64,000 nucleotides of DNA. Origin: SAR202 cluster bacterium AD-804-J14_MRT_500m. GTDB lineage: Bacteria > Chloroflexota > Dehalococcoidia > UBA3495 > GCA-2712585. This document shows, piece after piece, positions 1 to 8,987 of the stretch (positions are counted from its first letter, which is position 1; each line of letters begins with the position of its first letter). The notes under the pieces are model-generated. The model saw only the letters and a list, made by a program, of their open reading frames with translations, was not told where the DNA came from and ran no database searches. The DNA is taken from positions 1-64,000 of the forward strand of contig VEXF01000005.1 in the NCBI GenBank assembly GCA_009391275.1, in the 5' to 3' direction. The translations under genes were made by a program, and so were the position numbers.

Positions 1-32
1 ATACAAGATAGACTGATTACTACTGTCGCCCC

Positions 33-1304
33 ATGGATTATGCTGACAGTGGCTCACCTGACACCCCTCCCGCCACACTGAATCAGACCCCGGTGCGAGG
101 TTGGGCAGTTCTCCTGCTCTACAGGCTGCAATGGAGCAGTATAATTCTCACCTCGTACACCTTCGGAATTTTCCTCCCCTTTATCAGGGAGGACCTGGGT
201 CTTTCCAACTTTGAAGCCGGGGTTTTACAAGGGACGTGGTGGGCAACTTTCGCTGCCCTGGCTCTACCCTTTGGTTCATGGTTTTCCAAATTTTCACCAT
301 CCAGGATGGTCCTGATTTCTCTTGCACTCGCTATACCTTTTCTTTTCCTCCAAGGTGCATCATCAGGATTCATCACCTTATTGATTTTTCGACTATTTTT
401 CGTAGCCGCACACGTGCTGTCTTTTCCTTCGCGAACACTGCTGTTCCAGCAGTGGGCCGCACCACGTCAATTCGCCACGATTAGTGGTATAGGAGCGTCT
501 CAACACGCACTGCTGCTCGCGATCTCTGTAACTACGAGCGCTTTGTTAATTAACATTGTGGACAGCTGGAGAATAGCCTATTTTATCCAGGGTGGTTCGT
601 TAGTAATACAATTAGTTGCATGGATTGTAGTCGCAAAAGAGAGCCGCGCCCCACAGGCACACATACAGGTAACTCTCATGGAAGAACCATCAAAACCGTT
701 AGATACGCTGAGAGCTTACCCACAGGCTTGGATGCTAAGCTTAACTGGATTCGGCTTATCGGCCACATGGACAGCTCTGGTCACTTTTCTTCCAACGCTC
801 TGGACTGATAAATACGATATCCCCATAGTCACGGGAGGGCTATTGTTGGGATTTCTGTATTTCGCCCTTGTTCCAGGTTGTTTTTTCTCAGGTTACGTAT
901 CGAAACGAACGCAGAATCGGGGTCTATTGCTCTGGATACCGGCACTTCTCAACGTGATACTAGGCATAGCTATTATCTTAACCCCTAACGCTTATGGTAT
1001 TGCTGCCCTGTTGACTTGCATGGGCTTACTCTGGGTGGTATCCCCAATATGGCATATCATGCCCTTCGAATTCCCCGGTATACGACCGCGAGAGGTGGCC
1101 GTGGTTTCTGCCTTGTTTTGGACTTTTTCGGCACTTGGATTTGCTGCCGGACCTCTGATAACTGGGCTTCTCGCCGACCTTACAGGTTCCCTGGAGACCG
1201 GGTTGATAGTGGCAACAATGGCAACTAGTGTTGGGATTGTATCTGGTTTACTTTACACAAGATTCAGCAGCTCCCTTAAGCCCAAGCCTAAATTACGAGC
1301 GTAA
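33..1304 (+). CDS. MFS transporter
   Basis: Polytopic inner-membrane protein of 423 aa, the usual size for a 12-helix major facilitator. Hydrophobic segments alternate with short loops over the whole length. The helix 2-3 loop reads GSWFSKFSPSRM, a degenerate version of the MFS G-x3-D-R motif. A longer polar linker near residues 205-225 separates the two six-helix halves. Substrate is not evident. An in-frame TAG lies at positions 9-11, so the ATG at 33 is the first possible methionine and the gene is complete. It may serve the hydrolase and carbon-metabolism genes that follow on the same strand, but the 173-base gap to the next gene makes one operon uncertain. Family assignment is from the overall pattern; substrate is unknown. 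Confidence 0.8.
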   Translation: MDYADSGSPDTPPATLNQTPVRGWAVLLLYRLQWSSIILTSYTFGIFLPFIREDLGLSNFEAGVLQGTWWATFAALALPFGSWFSKFSPSRMVLISLALAIPFLFLQGASSGFITLLIFRLFFVAAHVLSFPSRTLLFQQWAAPRQFATISGIGASQHALLLAISVTTSALLINIVDSWRIAYFIQGGSLVIQLVAWIVVAKESRAPQAHIQVTLMEEPSKPLDTLRAYPQAWMLSLTGFGLSATWTALVTFLPTLWTDKYDIPIVTGGLLLGFLYFALVPGCFFSGYVSKRTQNRGLLLWIPALLNVILGIAIILTPNAYGIAALLTCMGLLWVVSPIWHIMPFEFPGIRPREVAVVSALFWTFSALGFAAGPLITGLLADLTGSLETGLIVATMATSVGIVSGLLYTRFSSSLKPKPKLRA

Positions 1305-1390
1305 CGATAAATATCATCTGTATCATGAAAAGATTACGCCCAACAATGTAGACTCACACCCATCGCACTATTCCAATGCTAAGGATTCGG

Positions 1391-1396
1391 TATAAT
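1391..1396 (+). promoter_or_regulatory. candidate -10 element (TATAAT)
   Basis: A perfect TATAAT lies about 80 bases upstream of the sortilin-like lipoprotein gene that starts at 1478. The hexamer 17 bases further upstream (CTATTC) is a poor -35. Only weakly supported. Confidence 0.3.
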
Positions 1397-1477
1397 TTAT
1401 TATTCCTAATCGCCAACGCTGATCCAGAATGCTCTCCTAATTCTTACTCCAAAGACTACGTAGAGGTCTAATCGAAA

Positions 1478-4400
1478 ATGATCTTGATCCGGACTGTGAT
1501 CATAGTATTAGCGATATCCGCTTTTTCAAATGCATGTGGTGGTGGTGGTGAAAATAATGGGAGGCAATATGAAGAGTCGACACGCACTATAACTAGACCT
1601 TCCTCTTCTCAGATCTCCCCAACCAAATCACAGGCTGACGTCGACGAACAGGCACCTTCAACGCCTTCAACCAACACGACTCTTGAATCTCGAGAAATTG
1701 TAAATCTTGAAACTCTGTTTGCGAGTGCTTCTCAATATCCGTCTTTGATGCCTTGCTTACGAAATAAACTGCGCGAGGCATTGGGTGAAATAATTAGTAG
1801 GGAACCTAACGAGGAAGAAATCCAGGATATACTGGCCTGTGTCCGAGAACATGCGCCAGATCTCCTAACAACAACCGACACTACCAAGAACATATTGGGG
1901 CATCCATCCGGAACCACTGCGGATAACAAGGGTGGAACAAAATCCACATCTGACACAAAAAAGGATACGTATTCCACGGAAACATCGATCTTTGGACGAT
2001 TAACAGATGTGACGTTCCTAGCCCCTAAAACTGGGCCACCGGGCGCCGCAGGGTGCCAATCATTTAAGTCTGGAGCGTGTGCAGAACTACGTTGGGAATT
2101 GCTTTCCGGCCTGCTTTCTGGCGAAGTTACACGCATTCGAATCGCGCCTTCTAACGATGATGTGATCTATGCCGTATTCGATGCGAACGATATGTCCGCA
2201 TGGAAGAGCACAAACGCCGGTGTCAGCTGGGAGCGCGTAGACCATTTCGCCCATGCGTCAGACCTCATGGTTCACCCAACCAATCCTGATTTTGCTTTGT
2301 ACACCACGTTGGAGAACAATGTGTTCGGCACGAAAGACGGCGGTCGTACCTGGTCTACGGTACTCACAGCTGCTTCTGGATTTGAACGAGGATCCACCCA
2401 GTTCAATGCCATTGCTCAATCGAACTCTGACACGAATATAATATACACAGTGACCGGAGGAGCCTCGTATGGTGGTCGAGGCGCTGGAGGAACTTCAGCC
2501 GTGTATCGGAGCTCTACCCTGGGAGACCAATGGCAAAAGGTCTGGGAAGGGTCTGATTTGGGTGCAGTTTATTCTCTGGCAGTGGTTCCTGACGATCCGA
2601 ATCACATATTAGCCGGTAGCAATACCGGGATATTCCACAGCACGAATGCTGGTGCTTCATGGACATCTGTTTGGTCCATCCAAAACATGCGAGGTGGCAA
2701 GGTTTACACTATCGCAGGAACACCATCGCGCCCCGGTCTTTTCCTTTCCGCTCACACCGAACTTGGTGTCCTTCGCAGCGATGATGGCGGGTTAACCTGG
2801 ATCCAATCCAACAACGGAATTTCGGATACCCGGACACATGAAGTAGTTATCGCCCCTTCAAACCCGCTAGTAGTCTACGCCGGAACTCACACCGGTGTAT
2901 TTCGCAGCAGTGACGGAGGCCTTACCTGGCATTCCCGTACGGATGGGATCGAGTTTTCTAATGTGACCACTTTAGATGTTCATCCCACTAACCCAGATGT
3001 CGTTTATGCAGGTACAGGGGTGCAAAATACCACGAACCACACAGAACACTTCGTCTCCGGATTTCAAAGCGCCGACGGATTATATCGAACTACTGATGGT
3101 GGCCTCACATGGGTCCGTACCGATGACGGGATAGAAGAACACGGGATAGTCACACTAACCTCAGATCCCAATCTCCCATTTCGTTTCTGGCTGGGAGGCA
3201 GGGCCGGACGTGGAGCTTTCATGAGTCCTGATGGTGGTGAGACGTTTCTCTACAATCCATCCCAAGCATCGCATTATGCGATGATTATCGCAGCAGGTCG
3301 CCAACACCCTTACCCTCTATATATGACAAGCTGGCAACGAAGATCTGAACTGGTAAAAAGTGAAGACCTGGGGGGAACTTGGACCTCCCTTTCGACGCAA
3401 CTTGTAGCCGGTGTTAGTGGAGAATCTCGAGCTGCAGGGCTATACAAAGATTCTGGTATTCCCGTTTTGCATCTTCACGGACTGGCCTTAGACCCTAACA
3501 ATGATGATACGTTATATGTGGGCAGTGTACATGACAACGTGAATCCAGTAGATTTTTCGCTAACCGGAGTCCACATATTCAAGTCTACAGATGGAGGGGC
3601 AACTTTTACCGAATCCAGCACTGGAATTCCAATTGACAGCCAGTCTGCCGTGGGGTTCATTGCAGTGGACCCAAACAACTCTGACATCGTCTATGCCGGT
3701 TTTACCCGACATGAAAGTATCAGTTCTTTGGGTGTCTATAGATCGAATGACGCAGGAATGACATGGTCTGAGGCCAATGAAGGATTGTCAGACTCCACTA
3801 AAACCCTAAGTGCCCAAGAACGGATCCGCAAAGCAATGCGTGGATATGACAGCCAAGACATAAGACACATCATTATAGATCCAGTCAACAACGGTGTAGT
3901 TTACGTAGCCACAGCCGCAGGAGTGTTCAAATCCGTCAATTCAGGACAGGAGTGGCATAGTACCAGCACCGGCTTGGCATCCAGAAACGTATTTACGCTG
4001 GCCATGAGTCCAAGGAACTCCAACATCATCTATGCAGCCACATCTGACGGAATATTCAAAACTAACACTGGAGGTTCCTCGTGGTATGCGGTTAATCTAG
4101 GAATACCATTGGAAGCCCAGAACCTTACAATGGGACATCACGTGGTATTGACGTTTGATGCTACGGGAAGCGTTCTATTCGCGGTACTTCAAGCTGGTGA
4201 GAGCGAATTCAATTCTCAACGTGTCGTCTATAGGGCTATCGTAGAGGCACCGATCGATGTGGAATATGATTTCCATCTCGACGTCAACGGCGACACAGTT
4301 AGTCTAGCTTTGAAATCTACATCTTCGATTTATGACTTGAGTTTCACTCCAGATAAAAGCAGATTGACCTTCACAGCTGCCGGACCCTCTGAAACAACCG

Positions 4401-5410
4401 GACAGACATCGGTTTCGATACACCGGTCGTTATTAGTAGCTCCATTCGAAGTTATGATCGATGGTTCCGTTGTTAATTTTGAGTTTGACGGAAGAAAAGG
4501 CGAAAATGCCTTCTTATCTTTCAGCTACCCTCATAAGATTAGCAAAATAAAGATTGAAGGCAGAACACCTCAATTATCTGCAATTCATATTTCTAAGATT
4601 ACACATGAATGCAATCAAGAACCAACCATACCAACAGATGGATACCAAGGCCTTTTGACTGATGTCCACATACATACAGACCCACAATTCGACCAGGTGG
4701 AATTTGCCAAAACTCTGCTTGAAGAGATGAATATTAACGGTGTCGATCGGGTGGTAGTGCAACCAAACCATCGTCCTCAAGGTGACGTCGCAAGACTGCA
4801 AAGTACGGATGCCATTTGGGGGGAAATTGGTTCAGTTTGCTCAAGATTAATCCCAATGTTGTATGGATTCAATCCAGATATTGATGATTCATGGGAATAC
4901 GTAAGAGACAACTTGCAAGACGGCGGGTTCGGTGGTGTAGGAGAAATCGAATTTCAACACGGAACATTTGACCTGAGTCGTGATCCAATGAGTGAATCGA
5001 TTCTAAAGATATACGACCTACTGGAAGACGAAGATTTGGCGTTGCATTTTCAAGCTATGCTGGCTCGAGATTCTTCTCTAGCTGAAAAGCTGCTTGGAAT
5101 TATTAGCAGCAGACCGGGATTGAATTTTGTTTGGTTTGGAAATAGCTTTGAAGGAGAATTCATCGATTTACCAAACCTATATGGCGAAACGTTCCTTAAC
5201 AAACCGGTTCTGCGTAGTCACGATAAGCTTCTCAAGTCTATGATTGCCACCGATTCCAGCCCGGCAGGTTTCGATAATCCATCTGTTACATATGATAACT
5301 TTGGTTCAGCTATGGGTCAGATACGAGAAAGACTATCCGAATTGCCAGGAGCGGTAGCAGACGCGCTGGCCCATGAGAATTTTAATGATGTCTGGCCCAA
5401 AGACGATTAG
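1478..5410 (+). CDS. Sortilin/VPS10-like beta-propeller lipoprotein fused to amidohydrolase-like domain
   Basis: 1310 aa, exported. The N-terminus has a basic residue, a hydrophobic core and a lipobox-like SNAC with Cys20, followed by a Gly/Ser/Thr-rich tether. Residues 93-121 carry a C...PNEEE..I..C module. Residues about 190-900 hold around 12 Asp-box repeats (for example STNAGVSW, SSDGGLTW, TTDGGLTW, STDGGATF), the mark of sortilin/BNR propellers. A beta-rich domain follows at about 920-1030 (FTAAGPSE). The C-terminal 250 residues look like a TIM-barrel amidohydrolase: D1062-V-H-I-H, then GGVGEIEFQHG, LALHFQAM, and a late ATDSSP carrying the usual metal-site Asp. The propeller probably binds protein or glycan and the barrel may hydrolyse a small substrate outside the cytoplasm. 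The fusion is read directly as one uninterrupted frame; the activity is inference. A paralogue without the barrel starts at 21806. Confidence 0.8.
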   Translation: MILIRTVIIVLAISAFSNACGGGGENNGRQYEESTRTITRPSSSQISPTKSQADVDEQAPSTPSTNTTLESREIVNLETLFASASQYPSLMPCLRNKLREALGEIISREPNEEEIQDILACVREHAPDLLTTTDTTKNILGHPSGTTADNKGGTKSTSDTKKDTYSTETSIFGRLTDVTFLAPKTGPPGAAGCQSFKSGACAELRWELLSGLLSGEVTRIRIAPSNDDVIYAVFDANDMSAWKSTNAGVSWERVDHFAHASDLMVHPTNPDFALYTTLENNVFGTKDGGRTWSTVLTAASGFERGSTQFNAIAQSNSDTNIIYTVTGGASYGGRGAGGTSAVYRSSTLGDQWQKVWEGSDLGAVYSLAVVPDDPNHILAGSNTGIFHSTNAGASWTSVWSIQNMRGGKVYTIAGTPSRPGLFLSAHTELGVLRSDDGGLTWIQSNNGISDTRTHEVVIAPSNPLVVYAGTHTGVFRSSDGGLTWHSRTDGIEFSNVTTLDVHPTNPDVVYAGTGVQNTTNHTEHFVSGFQSADGLYRTTDGGLTWVRTDDGIEEHGIVTLTSDPNLPFRFWLGGRAGRGAFMSPDGGETFLYNPSQASHYAMIIAAGRQHPYPLYMTSWQRRSELVKSEDLGGTWTSLSTQLVAGVSGESRAAGLYKDSGIPVLHLHGLALDPNNDDTLYVGSVHDNVNPVDFSLTGVHIFKSTDGGATFTESSTGIPIDSQSAVGFIAVDPNNSDIVYAGFTRHESISSLGVYRSNDAGMTWSEANEGLSDSTKTLSAQERIRKAMRGYDSQDIRHIIIDPVNNGVVYVATAAGVFKSVNSGQEWHSTSTGLASRNVFTLAMSPRNSNIIYAATSDGIFKTNTGGSSWYAVNLGIPLEAQNLTMGHHVVLTFDATGSVLFAVLQAGESEFNSQRVVYRAIVEAPIDVEYDFHLDVNGDTVSLALKSTSSIYDLSFTPDKSRLTFTAAGPSETTGQTSVSIHRSLLVAPFEVMIDGSVVNFEFDGRKGENAFLSFSYPHKISKIKIEGRTPQLSAIHISKITHECNQEPTIPTDGYQGLLTDVHIHTDPQFDQVEFAKTLLEEMNINGVDRVVVQPNHRPQGDVARLQSTDAIWGEIGSVCSRLIPMLYGFNPDIDDSWEYVRDNLQDGGFGGVGEIEFQHGTFDLSRDPMSESILKIYDLLEDEDLALHFQAMLARDSSLAEKLLGIISSRPGLNFVWFGNSFEGEFIDLPNLYGETFLNKPVLRSHDKLLKSMIATDSSPAGFDNPSVTYDNFGSAMGQIRERLSELPGAVADALAHENFNDVWPKDD

Positions 5411-5453
5411 ACTACAATCACTAACAACAGAATTCACACCCTAAGGAGGACCT

Positions 5454-6140
5454 TTGATATCAGTTTACCCATCTCCTGATATTCTTTCGAAAGAGCTTAT
5501 CGACTCTTATAGACCATTGGCGCCCGCAACTCTTGGGCACATTCTTGAAACATCTATGGACTCCGGAATCAAGGCAGTGTACAAACCCATTAAACTTCTT
5601 GGTCCGGCCCTGACTGTTCAAACATACCCTCAAACTATGAACGCAGTTGCCGAGGCACTCAAGATCGCTCGTCCAGGTGACGTGCTTGTCATCGCCAGGG
5701 GAAGTGAAAACCGACATGCCACCACGGGTGAGATAGGGTGTTTGGGCTACATTGAACGGGGCATAGCCGGCATGATCACAGACGGGCCTGTGACCGATAC
5801 TGTAGCTATCGAACGGATGCTGTTCCCGGTATTCTCACGCGGCACTGTAGCCATGACCAGCAAGACTGGGGGCTGGGGTATTGAGTGGGGGGCAGTGAAC
5901 GTGCCGGTAAACGTCGGGAGCGTAGTAGTAAATCCAGGAGACATGGTATTCGCAGATGAAGATGGAGTATTAATCGCTTCCCCCCAGATGGCAGCAGAGC
6001 ATTTAAGTTTCGTCGAGGAAAAGGAAAATTGGGAAGCCTGGGTCCGACAGGAGATTGCCAAAGGGAGAACGATCTCCCAATGTCGTTCGGAGCGTCCTGA
6101 TCCCATGACCAAGGTCACCGTAAGCACAATTAATCAGTAA
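5454..6140 (+). CDS. RraA / HMG-aldolase family protein
   Basis: 228 aa, cytoplasmic. The family contains the RNase E regulator RraA and 4-hydroxy-4-methyl-2-oxoglutarate / 4-carboxy-4-hydroxy-2-oxoadipate aldolases. Seen: the GDVLVIARGS strand, the core YIERGIAGMITDGPVTD (residues 99-115), and NPGDMVFADEDGVLI near the C-terminus. In aldolases the DG-x2-RD motif supplies an Arg-Asp pair. Here the Arg position is Thr114 while Asp115 is kept, so classical aldolase activity is doubtful. The start is a TTG with a strong SD (AAGGAGGA, 5443-5450) three bases before it. First of three same-strand genes with strong SDs (with 6193 and 7225), probably one operon for a small-molecule pathway. Family assignment is firm; the reaction is not. 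Confidence 0.8.
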   Translation: MISVYPSPDILSKELIDSYRPLAPATLGHILETSMDSGIKAVYKPIKLLGPALTVQTYPQTMNAVAEALKIARPGDVLVIARGSENRHATTGEIGCLGYIERGIAGMITDGPVTDTVAIERMLFPVFSRGTVAMTSKTGGWGIEWGAVNVPVNVGSVVVNPGDMVFADEDGVLIASPQMAAEHLSFVEEKENWEAWVRQEIAKGRTISQCRSERPDPMTKVTVSTINQ

Positions 6141-6192
6141 TAGTTAACGCCTAGAAATTTCATCCAGCAAATCACGAAAAGGAGGGAAATTG

Positions 6193-7164
6193 ATGGTCTC
6201 ATTGCCAACCGAAGAGCAATTCCCGTACGAGAATCTGGACAGGTTGTCACGAGTGAAAATGCGCCCCAGAGGCATGTCAGCCTTTTACCAGATTTCCGAC
6301 TTCGTTTACCACGCCGCCAAGGGCAGTAACCCTATATCAATGGACATAGCCATGGCGTTAGATCCAGTCGCACCAAAAACAATCGGAATATTCACAGGTG
6401 CATGCTCTCCTGAACACTACCCAAACGGAGAAAACGATGGACCGCTAGGCACTATAGTCCTGGCCAATGCCCTGCTTAAATTGGGACACACCGTCAAGAT
6501 TTTTGCAGATCCACCGGTCCAACCTGTACTCCAGGGCCTTATGGAATATTATGGACAAAGCTACCCAATCATCCTGCTGGACATCGAGTCAGAAAAGAAG
6601 AACCTGGAATCCTCGGCAGGGCTTAACGTTGCTATCGCGGTAGAGAAGTCCGGCGTAAATCCCGTGGGTCACCTTCACTCTATAACCGGGACTACACGTG
6701 ATGGAACTAGGGCGAAGGTAGAACCTATATTTAACTCCGTGAAAGAAAATGGCGGGGTTACCATCAGTTGTGCGGATGGACACAACGAGGTAGGTTTCGG
6801 AAACGTATATGACGCGGTAGCTGAAGTAGCCCCATGGACCACTAAATGTAAGTGTGATTGCGCCGGGGGAGTAATGAGCAACACCCCTGTGGATCATCTT
6901 TATGTCACAGCTATATCTAACTGGAGCGCATACTCAGTGGTAACCGCCCTTGCCTTGTACAACAAGGAACCTGGCTTGTTACATGGTCAGAAAGCGGAAC
7001 AAGACATTGAACAATTGGCCCTGGACTACGACGTGAGAGACGGATTCCTTGGAAAGGCCGGGTTAACAGTAGACGGGGTTCCACTGGAAGTAAATTCAGC
7101 AGTAATCGAAATGATGAGAAACCTGGTAGAAATATCGCTAACGGAATACGTGAGAAACTTCTAG
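6193..7164 (+). CDS. DUF4392 / D-glutamate cyclase-like protein
   Basis: 323 aa, cytoplasmic. The segment from about residue 60 (PKTIGIFTGACSPEHYPNGE, then LGTIVLANALLKLGH) matches what I recall of the DUF4392 (GLUCM-like) domain, the catalytic part of D-glutamate cyclase, which turns D-glutamate into 5-oxo-D-proline. A later SCADGHNEVGFGNV stretch and a Cys cluster (KCKCDC) are further conserved-looking parts. The ATG at 6193 is preferred over the TTG three bases earlier because the SD (AAGGAGGG) ends six bases before it. It lies between an RraA-like and a DHDPS-like gene, which suggests catabolism of a D-amino acid or related lactam. Substrate is inferred from the family only. Confidence 0.7.
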   Translation: MVSLPTEEQFPYENLDRLSRVKMRPRGMSAFYQISDFVYHAAKGSNPISMDIAMALDPVAPKTIGIFTGACSPEHYPNGENDGPLGTIVLANALLKLGHTVKIFADPPVQPVLQGLMEYYGQSYPIILLDIESEKKNLESSAGLNVAIAVEKSGVNPVGHLHSITGTTRDGTRAKVEPIFNSVKENGGVTISCADGHNEVGFGNVYDAVAEVAPWTTKCKCDCAGGVMSNTPVDHLYVTAISNWSAYSVVTALALYNKEPGLLHGQKAEQDIEQLALDYDVRDGFLGKAGLTVDGVPLEVNSAVIEMMRNLVEISLTEYVRNF

Positions 7165-7224
7165 TTTTAACAGCGAGCATTTGTAAAGCAACCATCATCT
7201 GCAGAAATCGTATGAGGTGAAAAT

Positions 7225-8121
7225 ATGACGCAATTGCATGGAGTAATCACATCAATGCTCACTCCATTCACACCAGAACTCCAACTTGACGAAGAAACGC
7301 TGGCAAGTGAAATCGCCTATCAAATGGATGCCGGGGTTCACGGTATATGCGTCCTGGGCGGTACAGGAGAATCTCTGAGCCTTACATGGGAGGAGAGAGA
7401 CCGGGTGGTTAAGACCGCCGTGCAGGTCGTAAACGGTCGTATCCCGCTTGTAGTTGGATGCTTTGTTCCCCTGGAAGATGAACTTGTTGCCTTTGCAAAC
7501 CGGATCCAGGATCTTGGGGCAACAGCCATGATGTTAACTCCGCCGCCCTTTTATAAATCGACATCAGCGCAGTTCCAACGCATGTTGGAAAGCATTGCCT
7601 CCGAAACGTCTTTACCACTCGTGGTTTATAACGCCCCGAAACGTGCAGGCATCAACCTGTCAGCCACAGAAATCTGCCAGCTGGTTTCAGGAATCCCTTC
7701 AATCATAGGTGTGAAAGATGCTTCCGGTAGCATCACTGACCTGGTCAAGGCCGGCCGATTCATGGATCCAAGAGCCGCACTGCTCCAGGGCATGGACGAT
7801 ATTTTCCTGCCCACCCTCGCGGCAGGAGCATCAGGTGGCATATTGGCACTGGCATCTCCCTTGCCTGAACTCATGGTCAATGTCTTCAACAACTGGAAAT
7901 CAGGAGATGTAGACTTTGCTTTAAAGAACCAGCTAGATTTAATCCCCGTGATGAACGCGGTAAACAGCGAACCAATGCCCATACTGGTCAAAGAAGCCAT
8001 GAAAGTAGTTGGCCGACCCATGGGAGATACGCGGAGGCCTCTGTACGAGGCCAGCGCTGAGAACAGGCAAAACCTCTGGTCAGCAATGGAAGATCTTCTA
8101 CAGAAAAACCAGGGAAATTAG
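7225..8121 (+). CDS. Dihydrodipicolinate synthase / N-acetylneuraminate lyase family aldolase
   Basis: 298 aa TIM-barrel class I aldolase. The Schiff-base lysine is K164 (GVKDASG). The catalytic tyrosine is Y135 in YNAPKRAG, with R140 in the place of the DHDPS substrate-binding arginine. The usual GTTGE loop reads GGTGE, so the first Thr of the DHDPS proton relay is Gly. That change and the context (RraA-like and D-glutamate-cyclase-like neighbours, no lysine genes) argue for a catabolic 2-oxoacid aldolase or dehydratase rather than the lysine-pathway DapA. The ATG has a GAGGTG-type SD. Last gene of the three-gene cluster. Confidence 0.85.
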   Translation: MTQLHGVITSMLTPFTPELQLDEETLASEIAYQMDAGVHGICVLGGTGESLSLTWEERDRVVKTAVQVVNGRIPLVVGCFVPLEDELVAFANRIQDLGATAMMLTPPPFYKSTSAQFQRMLESIASETSLPLVVYNAPKRAGINLSATEICQLVSGIPSIIGVKDASGSITDLVKAGRFMDPRAALLQGMDDIFLPTLAAGASGGILALASPLPELMVNVFNNWKSGDVDFALKNQLDLIPVMNAVNSEPMPILVKEAMKVVGRPMGDTRRPLYEASAENRQNLWSAMEDLLQKNQGN

Positions 8122-8194
8122 AGGACGTTCGCACTTAGAAACCGAAACCCACAGATCCTATAGAAGGAAAATTATCAGCAAGATCTTAGACCTG

Positions 8195-8800
8195 TTACTC
8201 GGCCTTGACCACGGGGGCCGAGTATAGATTTGCGCGTATCCTATGCCAGCCCTGTTCCTCTAGTAATCCTTCAAGAACGGCCCTAAACCTTTTACGCCGA
8301 CCCACTAGTGTATCTCGGACTACGTTTTTATCCGGGATTACCTTGGATATTTCGACCTTCACAATATTAATTTCAATCCAACGCAATCTTGGATCCTCAA
8401 CCCGGTTCAGCATCAGTCCTGCTAGTTCCTCTGCCAACGGCTTGACGTAGACCGATGGTTGCCTGGACGACAGTTGACGGTAGCGGTAAGTCTTTTCGGG
8501 CCAGGCCGAACGTTCCAGTAAATCTACCTCCCACCGTTGCACCTGTGCTCGTGTAGATCCCATCATCATGGCACCATGCCTATCGATCTCAAATGTGATC
8601 GTTGGTGGATCCCAGTGTACATTTCCTATCCTCCCCTGCAGTTTTCCAGAATGCATACCTTCTTCATCACATCCTTCAAAACTGGGCCACGCTTCTTCAA
8701 GCAGAGCCGCCACGCGTTTAACATCTTTTACTCGACTAGGCTTCAAGGTCGCCAAATATGATGCTAGTTGTTCAACTGAATCTGGTTCATATCTAACCAA
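8195..8800 (-). CDS. Conserved-looking hypothetical protein
   Basis: 201 aa, soluble, function unknown. The N-terminal third is helical. A central part reads ITFEIDRHGAMMMGSTRAQVQRWEVD, which looks like a beta hairpin or sheet core. The C-terminal half is rich in Arg and Glu (VGRRKRFRAVLEGLLEEQGW). No signal peptide, membrane helix or metal motif is visible. The start is TTG with SD GGTGAGG a few bases upstream; no ATG gives a comparable reading. Open frames on the other strand here are short and look like shadows. Transcribed toward the DHDPS-like gene, with an inverted repeat at its 3' end. Confidence 0.6.
   Translation of the reverse strand: MVRYEPDSVEQLASYLATLKPSRVKDVKRVAALLEEAWPSFEGCDEEGMHSGKLQGRIGNVHWDPPTITFEIDRHGAMMMGSTRAQVQRWEVDLLERSAWPEKTYRYRQLSSRQPSVYVKPLAEELAGLMLNRVEDPRLRWIEINIVKVEISKVIPDKNVVRDTLVGRRKRFRAVLEGLLEEQGWHRIRANLYSAPVVKAE
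8196..8224. terminator. Inverted repeat between convergent genes, possible terminator
   Basis: Arms TACTCGGCC and GGCCGAGTA pair perfectly over 9 bp around an 11-base loop. The repeat lies at the stop codon of the minus-strand gene and 75 bases past the plus-strand operon. Neither side has a clear T-tract, so it may slow or terminate transcription from both directions only weakly. Confidence 0.4.
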
Positions 8801-8850
8801 CGTATTACCTCACCAATTAATTTAGAGCCCCTAAAATGTCTTTAATCCTA

Positions 8851-8879
8851 TTGACACGAAATTGTAGTTTAAACTTAAT
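8851..8879 (+). promoter_or_regulatory. Candidate upstream sigma-70 promoter
   Basis: TTGACA (8851-8856), a 17-base spacer and CTTAAT (8874-8879, 4 of 6 to consensus) in an AT-rich divergent intergenic region. It would give a roughly 100-base leader for the HTH gene at 8988. Confidence 0.4.
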
Positions 8880-8952
8880 AGTCTTATATTATTACTAGTA
8901 ATAATTTCTTTTGATAGAAACACGGATATTTCTGATACACCAATACATTATG

Positions 8953-8981
8953 TTGACAACATATATATTATATATTATATT
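8953..8981 (+). promoter_or_regulatory. Strong sigma-70 promoter, start point at the initiation codon
   Basis: A consensus TTGACA (8953-8958), a 17-base spacer and TATATT (8976-8981, 5 of 6). The expected transcription start, about seven bases after the -10, is at or next to position 8988, the A of the ATG. No SD precedes that ATG. The mRNA is therefore probably leaderless. Confidence 0.65.
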
Positions 8982-8987
8982 CTTGGC

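Noticed and set aside
8205..8825. Plus-strand frames of 74-85 codons opposite the hypothetical gene at 8195-8800
   Set aside because: Shorter, without SD, and shadowing a longer minus-strand frame with SD and protein-like composition.
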